The translations under genes and the position numbers were made by a program. DNA of 64,000 nucleotides from Orbilia blumenaviensis (Eukaryota; Ascomycota; Orbiliomycetes; Orbiliales; Orbiliaceae): contig JAVHNS010000001.1 in the NCBI GenBank assembly GCA_036872755.1, positions 3,658,001 to 3,722,000 on the forward strand, read 5' to 3'. Shown piece by piece: positions 10,202-21,684 of the stretch; positions within the stretch are counted from its first letter, which is position 1; each line of letters begins with the position of its first letter. The notes beneath the pieces were generated by a model. The model did no database searches. It saw only the letters and a program-made list of their open reading frames with translations, and had not been told where the DNA came from.

Positions 10202-12325
10202 ATGTCGATCTCCTTCTCAGGCACCCGTGCCGCTAGTGCTGCCCTGGAGGCCAGTGGCCTTCTAACTGCACCAGCTGCCGCTAGCACTGCCATTGCTTCA
10301 TCTCTTGGCCTTGTCTCATCGATAGTGACCTCTGCCGCTGCCGCTGCCGTCACAAGCGGTGGTGCTAGTGGTGGCGGCGGCGGTGGTGGTGGTGGTGGAA
10401 AGTCGAGCGCATTGGCACCCGAGGAAGAAAGTGCCATGAAGGCCGAGAGCAGGAAGTTCAGGTAAGCATATATCAAAGCCGCATCAGGGTATATAGGTAT
10501 ATGCTAACACAATTATTATTATTATAGTCACTGGCTATTTTTGTGCCTGAGCGCCATTGCTGTTATCATTATATTCTATAGAATAATTCTTTTGGTCTCA
10601 TCTCACATCCGACACCTGGTTTGTATCAACGACTCGACACAGACTTACTGGTCTATTCCAGCACCTCCATGGCTCTCGAAGTTAAAGAAGGACTTTATCC
10701 TCGCGCCTCTTTTTGGACTTCGCCATAATGAACATTTTAAGATCGGTTCCGCCGGTAGTGCCGGTATCGTCCCAACCAGGTTCCAGGCTCTCTTTCTCCT
10801 CATTCTATTTGGAGGAAATATTGCACTTACGGTTGTGAGCATCCACTGGTCAAGATCAAGCGCTGTTATCCTTTCTGAGCTCCGTAACCGATCTGGTGTC
10901 CTTGCTGTTACAAATATGGTTCCCCTCTTCGTTCTCGCTGGACGAAACAATCCTCTGATTCCCCTTCTCAGGATCTCGTTCGACACATACAATCTGATCC
11001 ACAGATGGTTGGGACGAATCGTCGTCCTCGAGGCAATCGTTCACACGGTCGCTCACATTGCTAACAAGGGTTGGGATAAGTACCTCCTCTCCGTTGGAAA
11101 ATCTCAATTTATCATGACTGGTACCATCTCGACTTTGGCTATGATTTTCCTCTTCATTCAATCTCCATCCATCATTCGACATGCTTTCTACGAGACCTTC
11201 TTGACCCTCCACATCCTTGCAGCCGTTGCCGCTACCGTCACTCTCTACTACCACTTGATGATCATCAACAATAAGTGGCTAGTGTACGTACAGGTTGCCA
11301 TCGCTCTCTGGGTCGCAGATCGTGTCGCCCGTTTCGTTAGCATCATCTACCGCAACTGTGGTAGGACCATGACTCGTGCTACCATCACTGCGCTTTCCAC
11401 GGAAGCTTCAAGAATTACATTGGATATGCCCCGCCCATTCAAGTTCCGACCGGGCCAATACGTCTTCATCTACCTACCAACTGTTACCGGTTGGCAGAGC
11501 CACCCTTTCTCTGTCGCATGGGCCGATGAGAGTGCGCCTCTCGTCTGGGATGAAAAGAAGGAAGAACTTCCCAAAAACCGCCAAGATGTCTTTGGACCCC
11601 AAAAGACAACTGTAGAACTTATTGTGAGACGACGAACTGGTGCCACCAACTCAATCTTCCAAAAGGCAGCGTCCGCTCCTGAGGGAACCGTCACTGTTCG
11701 TGCCCTCGTCGAAGGTCCCTATGGTACACATCACTCCCTATGTTCATACGGCACAGTTGTCCTGTTCGCAGGAGGTGTTGGTATTACACATCAGCTTCCC
11801 AACGTTCTCGAGTTAGTGCAAGGATACGTTGATGGCACCGTCGCGACCCGAAAGGTTACTCTGATCTGGGTGCTTCAAAACCCGGAACATCTGCAATGGG
11901 TTAAGAGACAGATGACTTCCATCCTCGCCATAGAAAGGCGAAGGGAGATCCTCAAGGTCGTCTTGTTTGTTACTAAGCCGCAACAGTCAAGAGAGATTGT
12001 AAGTTGCCCATGTCCTTTACGACGAGTTAAGATATCTGTTGCTAATATACCACGAATAGATGAGCCCCTCTTCGACCGTTCAGATGTTCCCAGGCAAGCC
12101 AAACATCGAACAAGTTCTCCAGGCCGAAGCCGAAGAGCGGATCGGTACTATGGCCGTCTCTGGTATGTACTCCCTATTCCTCATACTCTACCTTTAACTA
12201 AATTACTAACTTACATCTTTTTAGTCTGTGGTCCTGGTGGAATGAGCGACGATGTTCGATATGCAGTCCGTGGTCTCGTAGACTATGTCAACATTGACTT
12301 TATCGAGGAAGCATTCTCGTGGTAA
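10202..12325 (+). CDS. FRE-family ferric/cupric reductase (plasma-membrane flavocytochrome)
   Basis: Four exons, 10202-10461, 10528-11998, 12060-12162 and 12225-12325 (introns 66, 61 and 62 bp), encode 644 residues. Residues 1-87 are a low-complexity Ala/Ser/Gly region with a poly-Gly run. Multiple membrane helices follow. Two His pairs at canonical 14-residue spacing, H245/H259 (from HRWLGR) and H315/H329 (LHIL...YYH), should hold two haems. The flavin motif is HPFSVAW at about 412. The nucleotide-binding motif GGVGIT is at about 502, and the C-terminal CGPGG is at about 613. The last three exons restore the family's MFPGKPN...AVSVCGPGG segment. Such enzymes pass electrons from cytosolic NADPH through FAD and haem to extracellular Fe(III) or Cu(II), feeding high-affinity uptake. 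NADPH oxidases share the architecture but the sequence resembles FRE proteins more. The poly-Gly N-terminus is unusual. Confidence 0.9.
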
Positions 12326-14110
12326 TTTCTATACGATAGCTTCTTATCTTCTCCCCCATCAGCATATCTTGACTTTCTTCATCGAGCAGCTGCTATGTAC
12401 CATTACCATGTAGAGGCTCGTCCTTTCTTCTTCTTCCCTGCTAGCTTTCCCGTGCGGGCGGGTTAGTATGGATTCGGCGAGCGACCTTAGCATCCTTCTT
12501 TTCCTCCGTTCTTTTAGCAGTGGAAAGAGGGGCCGATTGTTGCTCCGTCGGTTTATCTTGTTTTATAGGAAACAAAACCCAATTTATAACTGTACATCAT
12601 TTTAACTTGATTGTTTTCATAGCGTTTTTTTTTTTACTGTTTTCGGCCGCTGTCTGCTTCCTAGTTTCCTTGTAATATTAAAGGACAGGACCTCGGCCTT
12701 CGTTCACGTCTTCCTTTTTTTTTTTTTCTCTTTTTCTCTTTTCTTCCTCTTACGGCGTTCAGATCGGTGATATCCAATTTCGTATTCCCTACCAATGGGG
12801 TCCTCTTTTTCCTCTTTCAGCTATGGACTTCTCCTCTGCTCGATTAACTTCTTCTTTCCTTTCTTCTTCTTTTCTTTTTAATTCCTTTGTAAAATATAGC
12901 CTATATAGACCAATAGTTCACGTTTTAAATCCGAACTCGGGCGCGGGCCCTTAGTAAATGAACTATTTTTTCTCGATAGTATAGTAATCCTTGTGATAGC
13001 TAACCTGTCCATAAGCTAGGAGTTCATGCAAGCTCCGCGGGGTAAGCCATGAACGAAGATCGATGAATTAATTACTGAACGTGACCTTCGGAAAAGGAAA
13101 AAAATGATACTAAGAGCCGAACAAGCGCGGAGCTCCCCAACTGTATCTACTTAGGTACTTAGGTACCATCACATTACCTTACATGTGTATGTACAGTCAG
13201 CTAGCTAGGTAGCTAGCTAGTCTAGCTGCAGGATATGTTTTACGTTAAATACCCGGTTTTATGTAGTTAACAGCTGTACAGTGGAAGAAGTAGGTTATAA
13301 AAGCCTCGGCATCACTAGGGAGCTTATGGTAACTCGATTTAGGACGGGGTACTTGAGGTCTCGTGGTCACGATTTAGTTTTTTTTTCGTTTTCGTTTTCG
13401 TTTTTCGTTTCTGTTGTTTAATGCAGGACATGCATAGCATATGACGCACGGTGGGGTGGGGAAGATGCTCGAGCATTGCAAGGCTCAACTAGCTGGTTAT
13501 AGCTGGCGGATTATAATAGGTATCTAGCTACTGGATATAGTATACTGCATCATAAAGTTTTTTTTTTAGGATCTTTCGAGCGACGGGAAAGGGAAAAAAA
13601 TGATAGAAGTGATAAAAAAATGATATTTGTGTTAATTCGTGTGTCGTCAGTACCGTCTAAGTATATGTTTATTGTATGGTATATTTGCGTGCGCGAGGGA
13701 ATGCGAAGATAGGAAGGATACAATGTTGGTAATTGGATCACTAGGGACAACAGTAAAACAGCGTTTGTTTATTTGGTTTTTTTTTTTTCGTAATATCGTC
13801 GACTTCCAGAGGAAAGATGCTGTAGCCAGAGGCTCATGACATTTTGATTTCTGAAGCCTCTAACATACGCAGCGCTCACTTCCCGAGTCCTCCAAAGCTG
13901 TATATCTGAGAGTGAAAAAGAGAAAAGAATAAAAGTGACTGAAGAAAGAAAAAAAGAGAAGAACTGCCTCCGATGCAAGGTTAAAACGTTTACGTCGTAA
14001 TAAAACAACCGAGAGAAAAGAATGGTGGATATCAGGTCTTCAACAAAGGAGAAGAAAGAGGGGAGAAGAAAAGAAAAAACAGCAGTTGTACAAGGGTATT
14101 ATGTCTTGTT
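12326..14110. other. Intergenic, no gene recognised
   Basis: About 1.8 kb between the 3' ends of the metalloreductase and glutaredoxin genes. It holds T-rich 3' sequence, a GCTA-type repeat at 13198-13231 and AT-rich filler. No coding frame with recognisable similarity was seen. Confidence 0.5.
13198..13231. repeat. Degenerate (GCTA)n repeat
   Basis: A run built from GCTA/GGTA units beginning CAGCTAGCTAGGTAGCTAGC and ending CTAGCTGCAG. The stretch is largely self-complementary and could form a hairpin. Confidence 0.7.
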
Positions 14111-14677
14111 TTACAAAGCACCGGCTTTCTGTAGGAGTCCCGGAAGTGCGGTTTTCTTGAGGGCCTGTAGGTCACTGTTTCCACCGATGTGCTTTTGGCC
14201 GATAAAGATGTTGGGGACAGTTCGCTGGTTGGAAATTTCCTCGAGAGCGTCCTGGATGGCAGAGCCGTCGGCTGCGATTGTAGCTCCTGTTAGCGTGGGT
14301 TCTGGTTTTGGAAAGTTGTTCAAAAGGGAGATAAAGGTTAATAACAATAAGTGTCTTACATTCGTTATCTAGCTCGTAGACCTCAAATGTGGCATTCATG
14401 TCCCGAAGCGTAGTTTTGGCGGCCCTACAGTACGGGCAGTATGATTTCGAGAATACCATGACGGCATTGTCATCGATGAGTTTTTGTGCCTTTTCCTATT
14501 TAGTCCAAAGAAAACTTCCGAGTTAGCGAAACTGTACCAAGAACCGCCGCTGCAATTGAAGCCACACCTCAACCGCAGAGATTCGCTTGACAGAGGGAGA
14601 GAAAGGCTTTTTTTTTTTATTGCAGGGAATGGTTATGGAAGGAGGAGAGGTATGCCACCACTAACCCTGGCTGCCAT
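14111..14677 (-). CDS. Dithiol glutaredoxin (CPYC class)
   Basis: Three exons, 14677-14666 (12 nt, MAAR), 14495-14360 and 14271-14111, encode 102 residues. Introns are 170 and 88 bp. The active site CPYC lies in VFSKSYCPYCRAAK near residue 27. NQRTVPNIFIGQKHIGGNSD contains the cis-Pro TVP and the glutathione-binding GG. The second intron's acceptor was set at the AG before CCGACGG because it gives ELDNESDGSAIQDALEEI, matching the family. It also lies about 17 nt beyond a CTAAC branch site. Earlier AGs would give an in-frame TGA (exon from 14286) or a four-residue insertion (exon from 14283). Without the 12-nt first exon the only ATG would be internal (residue 17). The protein reduces protein-glutathione mixed disulfides in the cytosol with glutathione as donor. 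It lies downstream of the LanC-like gene on the same strand. Confidence 0.9.
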
Positions 14678-14865
14678 GGCTGCTTGTGGAGATGGAGCGG
14701 AATGAAATCCGTGAAAAAATCGACGTATGAACGAAATGGTGGGCGAAGATGAGGATCTGGCGAAGCGATCCTCGGACGATGGCCTTTAAAGCTTAAAGCA
14801 AGGGAATATGAGATGAAAGAAAAGGAAATTGACTACTAAACGGCGAGAGGGGTGCCCTTTTGTAG

Positions 14866-14897
<32 letters not shown>

Positions 14898-15888
14898 CTC
14901 TCCTCTTCCTGATGGAATTACTTTTTTGCTAAAGGCTCTTCGTGGTGGGGTGTGTGGTGGACGACGTTCGTTTGTGGTTGTTGGTGGTGGGATTAGTTAA
15001 CAGTTTCTTTGATAGGGGACGAAAATGCCGCTGGTTTTTTGTGGTGGAAGTAAAATGTAACTGGCTGCAATACAATGCACCTGCCCAAGTGACCGATTGT
15101 AGATAGCTGGAAGCCTGGGATAACCGCAGAAGCAGGATCTGAACTTTTTTTTGTTTTTTGTTTTGGCTCCTTCCTGTAAGTACTAAGTAAGTAGACACAG
15201 GTATGTATGTATATGTATGTGTGTATGTGCTGACGTGGGGTGCAGGAAGGGAGGAGGAGAGGTTGGAGGTTGGGTTGGGTTAACTTTAGTTAGGTGGTTC
15301 GGTTCGGACTGGATTATAGTTTAAGTAGAGGTGGAAGTAGGAGTGGCAGTGGGATGGGATGAGACCCGCTCGCTCGCTCGAATTCGAAAGCCTCGATGAC
15401 GACAGAACCCAATGCCATGGCCCCGGCTTTGCCGCGCTAAGCTTTACTTTCCACACACAGCATTTACTATGTATGTATTCCTCATCATGGCTGGGCTGGA
15501 CTGCCACTGGACCGCTTCGATTGACCTGTGATTTGTAATGAATGCATGGGCAATTAATTTCGATTTGAATTTCAATCGTAATCTTTGATTCGAGACTCTA
15601 TCGATATCATCATCAAATAGAAAGGTAAAATAAATATAGATAGTAGTATCTGGAAAAGAAAATATAGAAAGAAAAAAACAAAATATAGAAAAACAATCAA
15701 AGGAGGAGACAACGATTTCGTGATTCTTTCAAGTAATAGTCAAAAAAGGGGATATGCATGCTACGTCGATATCGATATCTGCCAAAGCTAAGAGACTTCA
15801 AAGCTAGAAATTTAAATGCCAGCTGGTTAGTTCAGCTCAGCTCAGCTCAGTTCGGTCGAACTCGGCTTCGGAAGCTCTTATTTCTGAT
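14678..15888. other. Intergenic between glutaredoxin and LanC-like gene
   Basis: Presumed glutaredoxin promoter and LanC-like 3' region. It contains a T25 tract (14873-14897), a short TATG/TGTA-rich simple repeat near 15200-15230 and a CAGCT repeat near 15833-15850. No gene recognised. Confidence 0.5.
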
Positions 15889-17085
15889 TCACGGGTTCGT
15901 CGCTCCCGGAAACCCAATATCCTCCACCGAATCACCCAACCCGGCTCTATCGTACTCATGCATCATCCAACCCCACGCCCGCCCTGCTTCTGACCACCAA
16001 ACCCCGCAGTTGTCGCTGCTTCGTTCCAGGGTTTCATTGGAAAGCCCCACTCGGACTATTGATGGCGTGGCATGGTGCAGGAAGTGGCTTCTCTGGGGTT
16101 CCGCTAGAGCAAATGCGTTTCCTGTGATACCGTGGCATAGACACGGTTCTTTCGTCAGAAGTCCTCGCTCCCAGATCACTTTCCGCGCTCTTTCAATCGC
16201 TCCGTCAATTCTATCTCGTAGATCCGGATAGTATTTTTTCAATGGAACTAAACACCAGACAATGCCCGGCGCTCCGTGGCAGAACTGAACAAGATCCTCA
16301 CCCCCGTCTTCCAAAGCGAGCCAGTTGCCGCTATCCGTTTGCAAAGCAAGGATCTTCTCCAATCTTCCCTGTACCTTTGGTGCATAAACAGGGTTTGTCA
16401 TGACAATATTTGATATAATTGCGATATCGCCGTGCCCTGCACCGATGTAGCGTCTTTGATTGTTCGGATTGACTCCAAACGTCCAGGGATCATACGACAA
16501 GCAGTGTTGGATAACTTTTTCGATCTCAGGGTCAAGGATCTCGCCACTTTCTGGGAACCAGTATTTCATTGTACGCATAAGGCTTAGCAGACCGGCTCTG
16601 CCGAAGAGGACTTCAATGAATGCCGGACGTAAGGTTAGCTTGTCGATATTTTGGGCGAAGTTTTGGACGTAGGTTAGGTCCTTGGTAAGACAGGCCTTGA
16701 CGGCGTTATAGCACATGTATTCATGATTAAGGCTGCACCCGGACCGTGGAGTCTCAGCTGGGTTGTATTTGTCCTGTTCGAGAGAGAGGTATGCTTTGCA
16801 GTAGTCTTCTGGGGATAGACCACGGATGGTGAGGTCTGGGTGGAGTTTGGATAGCCAGAGGAAGAAGAACGCGATGCTAGTAGGGCCGACGAATAGACCG
16901 AAATAGAGGCCTCCACCGAAGCGGCCAGTCCATGGTAGCGTTGGAGGCGTTTCTTCAATCAAGTTCTCAACGGATTCAACAAGGCAATCGTATGGATTGG
17001 GCATCGACTTGAGCGCCTCGGGGTTGTTGAGGGCTTCATTGATGAAGTAACGCCCACTAGGGTCTTTTTGCTCTGGAAGTGGCAT
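15889..17085 (-). CDS. LanC-like (lanthionine synthetase C-like) protein
   Basis: A single exon of 398 residues with ATG at 17085. Glycine-rich (alpha/alpha)6-barrel repeats are visible: GRAGLL, GAGHGD, CHGAPGIVW and CHGITGNAFAL. The three zinc ligands of the family are present: C269 (QFCHGAPG), C317 and H318 (CLCHGI). These correspond to the Cys, Cys-His set of bacterial LanC and animal LANCL. Family knowledge: bacterial LanC cyclises lantibiotics, while eukaryotic LANCL proteins bind glutathione and add it to dehydroamino acids in damaged proteins. No precursor peptide or LanB-type dehydratase lies nearby, so lantibiotic synthesis is not supported. Glutaredoxin lies next on the same strand, which fits a thiol role but proves nothing. 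Weakly hydrophobic stretches (YFGLFVGPTSIAFFFLWL) are barrel helices, not a signal peptide. Confidence 0.9.
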   Translation of the reverse strand: MPLPEQKDPSGRYFINEALNNPEALKSMPNPYDCLVESVENLIEETPPTLPWTGRFGGGLYFGLFVGPTSIAFFFLWLSKLHPDLTIRGLSPEDYCKAYLSLEQDKYNPAETPRSGCSLNHEYMCYNAVKACLTKDLTYVQNFAQNIDKLTLRPAFIEVLFGRAGLLSLMRTMKYWFPESGEILDPEIEKVIQHCLSYDPWTFGVNPNNQRRYIGAGHGDIAIISNIVMTNPVYAPKVQGRLEKILALQTDSGNWLALEDGGEDLVQFCHGAPGIVWCLVPLKKYYPDLRDRIDGAIERARKVIWERGLLTKEPCLCHGITGNAFALAEPQRSHFLHHATPSIVRVGLSNETLERSSDNCGVWWSEAGRAWGWMMHEYDRAGLGDSVEDIGFPGATNP

Positions 17086-18421
17086 TTTGTGAATGAAGTA
17101 AGTGTGCTATATTGTCGCGATATATATCAAGGCCGACAGCGTCGCGTTCGAGAGTCGTGTCCAGCTGGCGTACACTCGGAGGAGCCTTTTCTATCTGCTC
17201 CCCAGGCTTCGAGTATCTGGTATCCTCCTAGTATCTCGGTATTTCAGAACACGGATATTCTTAGATGTCCACTCCACATACAGCAGAGGAAAGGAGGTAT
17301 TAATAATACTAAGGAAGGATACGGCCGGGTCAGCTTTAGCCCATCTCCGACTCTAGGATGCAACAGCCGCAACACTTAATTCTCTCTAGAATCTGTATTT
17401 TCTACATGCAAAACTCTATTTGTTTTGAGTCTATTCTCTTATATACAATAGTATCTATATGGAAAAATCAATCTGGTAGGGTTGTTTGGTGTCATAAACG
17501 CTTCTGTCTTTCATGTCCACGAAAACTCTCGCGTCTAGCGCTGCTGGCGGGCTGGTTATATGTATTTGGCATTAAGTGATGGAACTTTGGGTTTACGAAA
17601 AAAAGGGAAAAAGAGAGTCTTAAAATACGGTATTAACTTCCTATCATTGAAAGGGCGTGGGTATTGAAGTGCTAGTTAGTTTATGCTGATAGAGAGTGGG
17701 TTCTGTGCGTATACACCCGGAGAATCCTGTGTCCTAAATTCGGCTCATCAGATTTCGGTCTCTACGAATATGTGAGTATTTGTTCGGGTACACTGTTACT
17801 AATACGGCCATAGTTTACTCCCCGCATTTCTGAGATGCAGCTGGCGGATTGGGGGTGTTTAAAACCCACCTCGGTACCAGGCGTATCGCCCCCTGTTGAT
17901 TAATATTCATGGTCTGGCAGAGGCGAATAGATACTCTCTCTTCATGCTATCTAAGAACCACTCGAAACAAGGCCCTTCTTCAGATTTAAAGCTTGGACCC
18001 AGTACTGAGTGGCAGCCGGGCCGTCGCCTTCACCCACCCGGCGCGCCCTTACGTTTCCACATTCATCATTGCATGTTTTTTACGTAATCCAGTCTGAATG
18101 GGGATTGTTAGGTCTCCAATTAATCAAAAGTAGTGAGCTGTCAATACTCTACGGGTAAGAAGGGGCCAGATCTCAATTTCGGCGATTACGATATAGTAAT
18201 AATATTCATTATCACGTCTTCTCCCGGCAACTTGGGTAGAATATGGTGGAAAATCCAACAGTGCTAAGGTGTGTTGGAACTGTTGTTTTTTGATAGCTCT
18301 CGATAAGCTGTCAAGCTTCGAGCCAAGCTCGCTGATAACCTCCCCCAAGCTTTCACCTTTCACTTCAATCATCGGGTCCAGAGACAGCCGGTCTTCAACC
18401 TCAAACATCGATCAATTAACA
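17086..18421. other. Divergent intergenic region, no gene recognised
   Basis: 1.3 kb between the LanC-like and dynactin p62 start codons, presumably containing both promoters. A GATATATATC palindrome lies about 35 bp upstream of the LanC-like start. Short frames are unrecognised. Confidence 0.5.
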
Positions 18422-20513
18422 ATGTCTTCATTTCCTTATATTCACATCTCCTGTCCGTGTAATGAAGACCGTCCTCAAACCCTTACCATCGACAGCGCCC
18501 GGCCGATATCACCCAGCAAATCCCCCTCCAAATACAACTTCAACTTCCCACCCGATGCTCCTGGATCGCCGACTAAAAAGCGCACTCTCCTAGCAGGCTT
18601 CAACCCCTCCGTATCCTTCGATAGCGGAAACCTTGGACTCGATCTAGATGACGACGACGAACTCACCGATGAAGACGACGAGAATAACTTCGATCCACGT
18701 AACCCGCGATCAGCGTTTTCGCTCTTCCCGATCGAGAATTTACTCTACTGCGAAGATTGTCATCAGATAAGATGTCCTAGATGTGTACAGGATGAAATAG
18801 TATGCTGGTATTGTCCCAGCTGTCTTTTCGAAGTACCCAGTTCGACCGTCAAAAGTGATGGGAATCGGTAAGGTAATCATTCCGCTAGATTACTTTTCCT
18901 CACGTTCATACATTTTTTCTTCTTCTTGGTTTTTTTAGACGTGGACTATGCTAACAGCTCGATATTTTCTTATTATAGATGCACGAGAAACTGCTACTTA
19001 TGCCCAGTGTGCACTGCCTTACTCGCCGTTATCCCCGTAAATCCTTCCTCCGGACATCCGAACGCGCATTCAGACCATCCAGCAGGACCATTCAACCTCT
19101 TCTGTTCCCATTGTCACTGGACAACATCTGACCTATCACCACCAATCCAACTCGAAAAGCCAACTTCGATCTCTGCACAACTTTCAAAGCTTACACCTTC
19201 ATCACGGGACGCCGAATTCATCCGGTTAAAGCAGCATTATGCCCAACAACTTGGTAACGCGCAAGAGGATTTTACTAATTCCCCAGCCGCGTTAACGAGG
19301 CTGATGGGGTTGTATACGGGTCTTGGAAGTGGCACTGGAGGTCACGGTGGGGGTAGGAAAGGGAGGGGTGTGAAGAAGCTGGAGATGAAGGAAGTTGATC
19401 GACCGAGGGAGATCAATGAGGAACAGGAGTTAGAAATCGTAGAACGCATGGCAATTGAGGGGTTAGATGCTAGTGAGTTTATAAATTCTCCCTAGCTTAT
19501 ATGACAAAGCCAAGATACTGACGGGTATGGTATAGCGACAAATGCAAGACAGCGACTAAGCCAACCTCACGAACCACGGTTCTTGTCGTAAGTCATAACC
19601 CTCAACTATCCCACTTCCGGCTTCCATAAACTGACTTATAAAAATAAAAATCAGCGAACTAACCCCAACCGCCGTCCTCTTACGTACTAAACGCTCAAAA
19701 CGCTGTCGCGCATGCCGCCACATTCTCGTGAAACCAGAATCTAAAGTCCAAACCACACGTTTTAGAATCCGTCTGGTTGCACTGAACTACATTCCCTCAT
19801 TAACAATCAAACGTCTCGACTCCAGCATAACCTGGAACAACCTCGTTCCACACAAAACACATAGATTCCTACTAACTGTTACAAATCCTTTATTCGATCC
19901 TATAAGCGTGAGCTTGTTGACACCGAGAAAAACACCCGGAACTGCATTCGCGAGCAAAGTAACAATCTTATGTCCCGAATTCGAAGTCGGCGCGAACACA
20001 GACGTCTGGGACGACGCATTGATGAGTACTAAACCAGCTGCGCCAGCATCTTCAGGAATATCGACTCCGCCGGTTGCAGGGTCGTTCACGTCTTTCTCAA
20101 AGGATCCGAAAATGTCGACTGTATACGAGCAGAAGAGGAATTATACAAGTGTGGTGATTGAGGTTGTACCACCAGAGATTCCGGATACGAGAGAGACTAG
20201 GATACGTGACGAGAGGTTATTGGAGATTCCGATTTATGTGAGGGTGGAGTTTGAGGCGGAGGTCGATCGAGATGATGAGGAAGGTGGTGGGGGAAAGCCG
20301 AGTCATTCTGGAGCATCGGGAGGGGCGGTGCAGAGGGAGAGGGTGGAATATAGCTATTGGTGTGTGGTTGGTGTCGGAAGGGTTGGAGATCCGGTGGAAG
20401 GAGTGGTGGCGAGTGAACCTAATACACCGGTAAGAACGCCGGTGGGGACACCTGTGAAGGCTCCGAGGACACCAGCGGCGATGAGAACGCCTTTGAGGCA
20501 GGTTAGGTCGTGA
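18422..20513 (+). CDS. Dynactin subunit 4 (p62)
   Basis: Four exons, 18422-18867, 18979-19472, 19536-19587 and 19655-20513, encode 616 residues; introns are 111, 63 and 67 bp. The N-terminus carries CPC and a near-invariant cysteine array, YCEDCHQIRCPRC, CWYCPSC and, across the first splice, CTRNCYLCPVC. This zinc-binding region is typical of p62. HCHW follows, then the conserved block LLRTKRSKRCRACRHILVKP and a beta-rich C-terminal half. The splice GLDA^TNARQRLSQ and the TCC codon split over the last intron restore a continuous frame. p62 sits at the pointed end of the dynactin Arp1 filament with p25, p27 and Arp11, helping the dynein-dynactin motor in nuclear and vesicle transport. The C-terminus ends in Thr-Pro repeats (NTPVRTPVGTPVKAPRTP), possibly phosphorylated. 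It is tail-to-tail with the CaaX protein gene. Confidence 0.93.
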
Positions 20514-21684
20514 GAATGGCGTGGGGGGAGTTTTGCATCCACCTTCCAAGACCGTCATATTTTTAGAGATATGTTTGTCACTGATGGCAAAATAAGGCGC
20601 TTTACGGTTTCTCTCTTAGCGTAAAGAGGAAAGAAAAAAAGAGACAGAAGAAAGAATAGAAAGTCGGTTTTGGAATGATTGGTATAGTATTGGTTTTTGT
20701 ATGCTGAAGGAAGAGGACTCGATGTCTCTCTGACCTCATTTCAAGAAAGTAGAAAAATGTTGGTGGTGTGGGGGGACTCTCTAATAAACAATATTTGCAC
20801 AAAAAACAAAAATAGTCGATAAAAGAGACAAAGAGAGATAAAAGTGTATGTGGATATAGTGGACGTTGTATCTAAGTAAGCTTTCAGAAACAAGGGTACA
20901 AGTACAAAGGGAGACCGTTATACGATACCAGCTTCGAACGGGGGTTAAGGAGAAATACGAGCCGGAAAAGAAAAAAAACGGAAATTGGTTAGAAAAAAAG
21001 GAATACTTTGAAGCTGTTCTCGGACAACTATAAGCGGAGCAAAGGAAAATCAAAGGGAAAAAGAAAAAATAATAATCGGAGACCAATGCTGCGGAAAAGT
21101 AGAGAAAGAAAATACGAGATCGTGCTGTCGAAGGTTAGAATGTTGTTTGTGAGTAGGATGGATGTATGGGGTGTATGCGTCGCTATGACCATGGGAGATC
21201 TCCGTGGTTTTCGAAATGCGAGCGTTGATAAGAGATGGAAATAAAAGGAAATGGTACACAAAGGAGACTGTGATGCTTTCGGTTGAGAAAATATACAACT
21301 AGGATGAGGATGAGGGACTGAACAAAATAACACAGCAGTAACTGCCAAAAAAAAAAGGAGAGAGAAAAGACAGAAAAGCGATTTTGCAAGTGCGGGAATG
21401 ACAGTGTCTAAAAGGAAGAATAAAAAGAGGCCGTTAGAGAAGACGTTGGGGATTACAAGTGAAGATCTTGAAAAACAAAAGAGAAACACCCTCCCGGGAT
21501 ATAGGTTATCATCAAAAAAGTCCGAGTCGAATAGTGTGAGTAGGGTGTATAACAAATCAAACGCCAAGATTCGCCTAACGCTGTGCTTTTGGTTGCTGGA
21601 AAAGGATCGGAGAAATTGCTGTAATATCGAATCGACAAGCCGTGAGAGAATAACAAGTAGGTCGCGGGTTCGCAGCCTAGTCGG
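20514..21684. other. Convergent 3' intergenic region
   Basis: AT- and A-rich 3' sequence between two convergent genes, with many GAAAGAAAAA-type runs. The long minus-strand frames here are Phe/Leu/Ser-rich artefacts of that bias. No gene recognised. Confidence 0.5.

Noticed and set aside
10202..12325. NADPH oxidase (Nox) instead of FRE
   Set aside because: The haem and flavin motifs are shared, but the C-terminal MFPGKPN...AVSVCGPGG segment and overall sequence follow the FRE type.
15889..17085. Lantibiotic-type biosynthetic cluster around the LanC-like gene
   Set aside because: No dehydratase, precursor peptide, protease or transporter gene in the flanks; eukaryotic LanC-like proteins have other roles.
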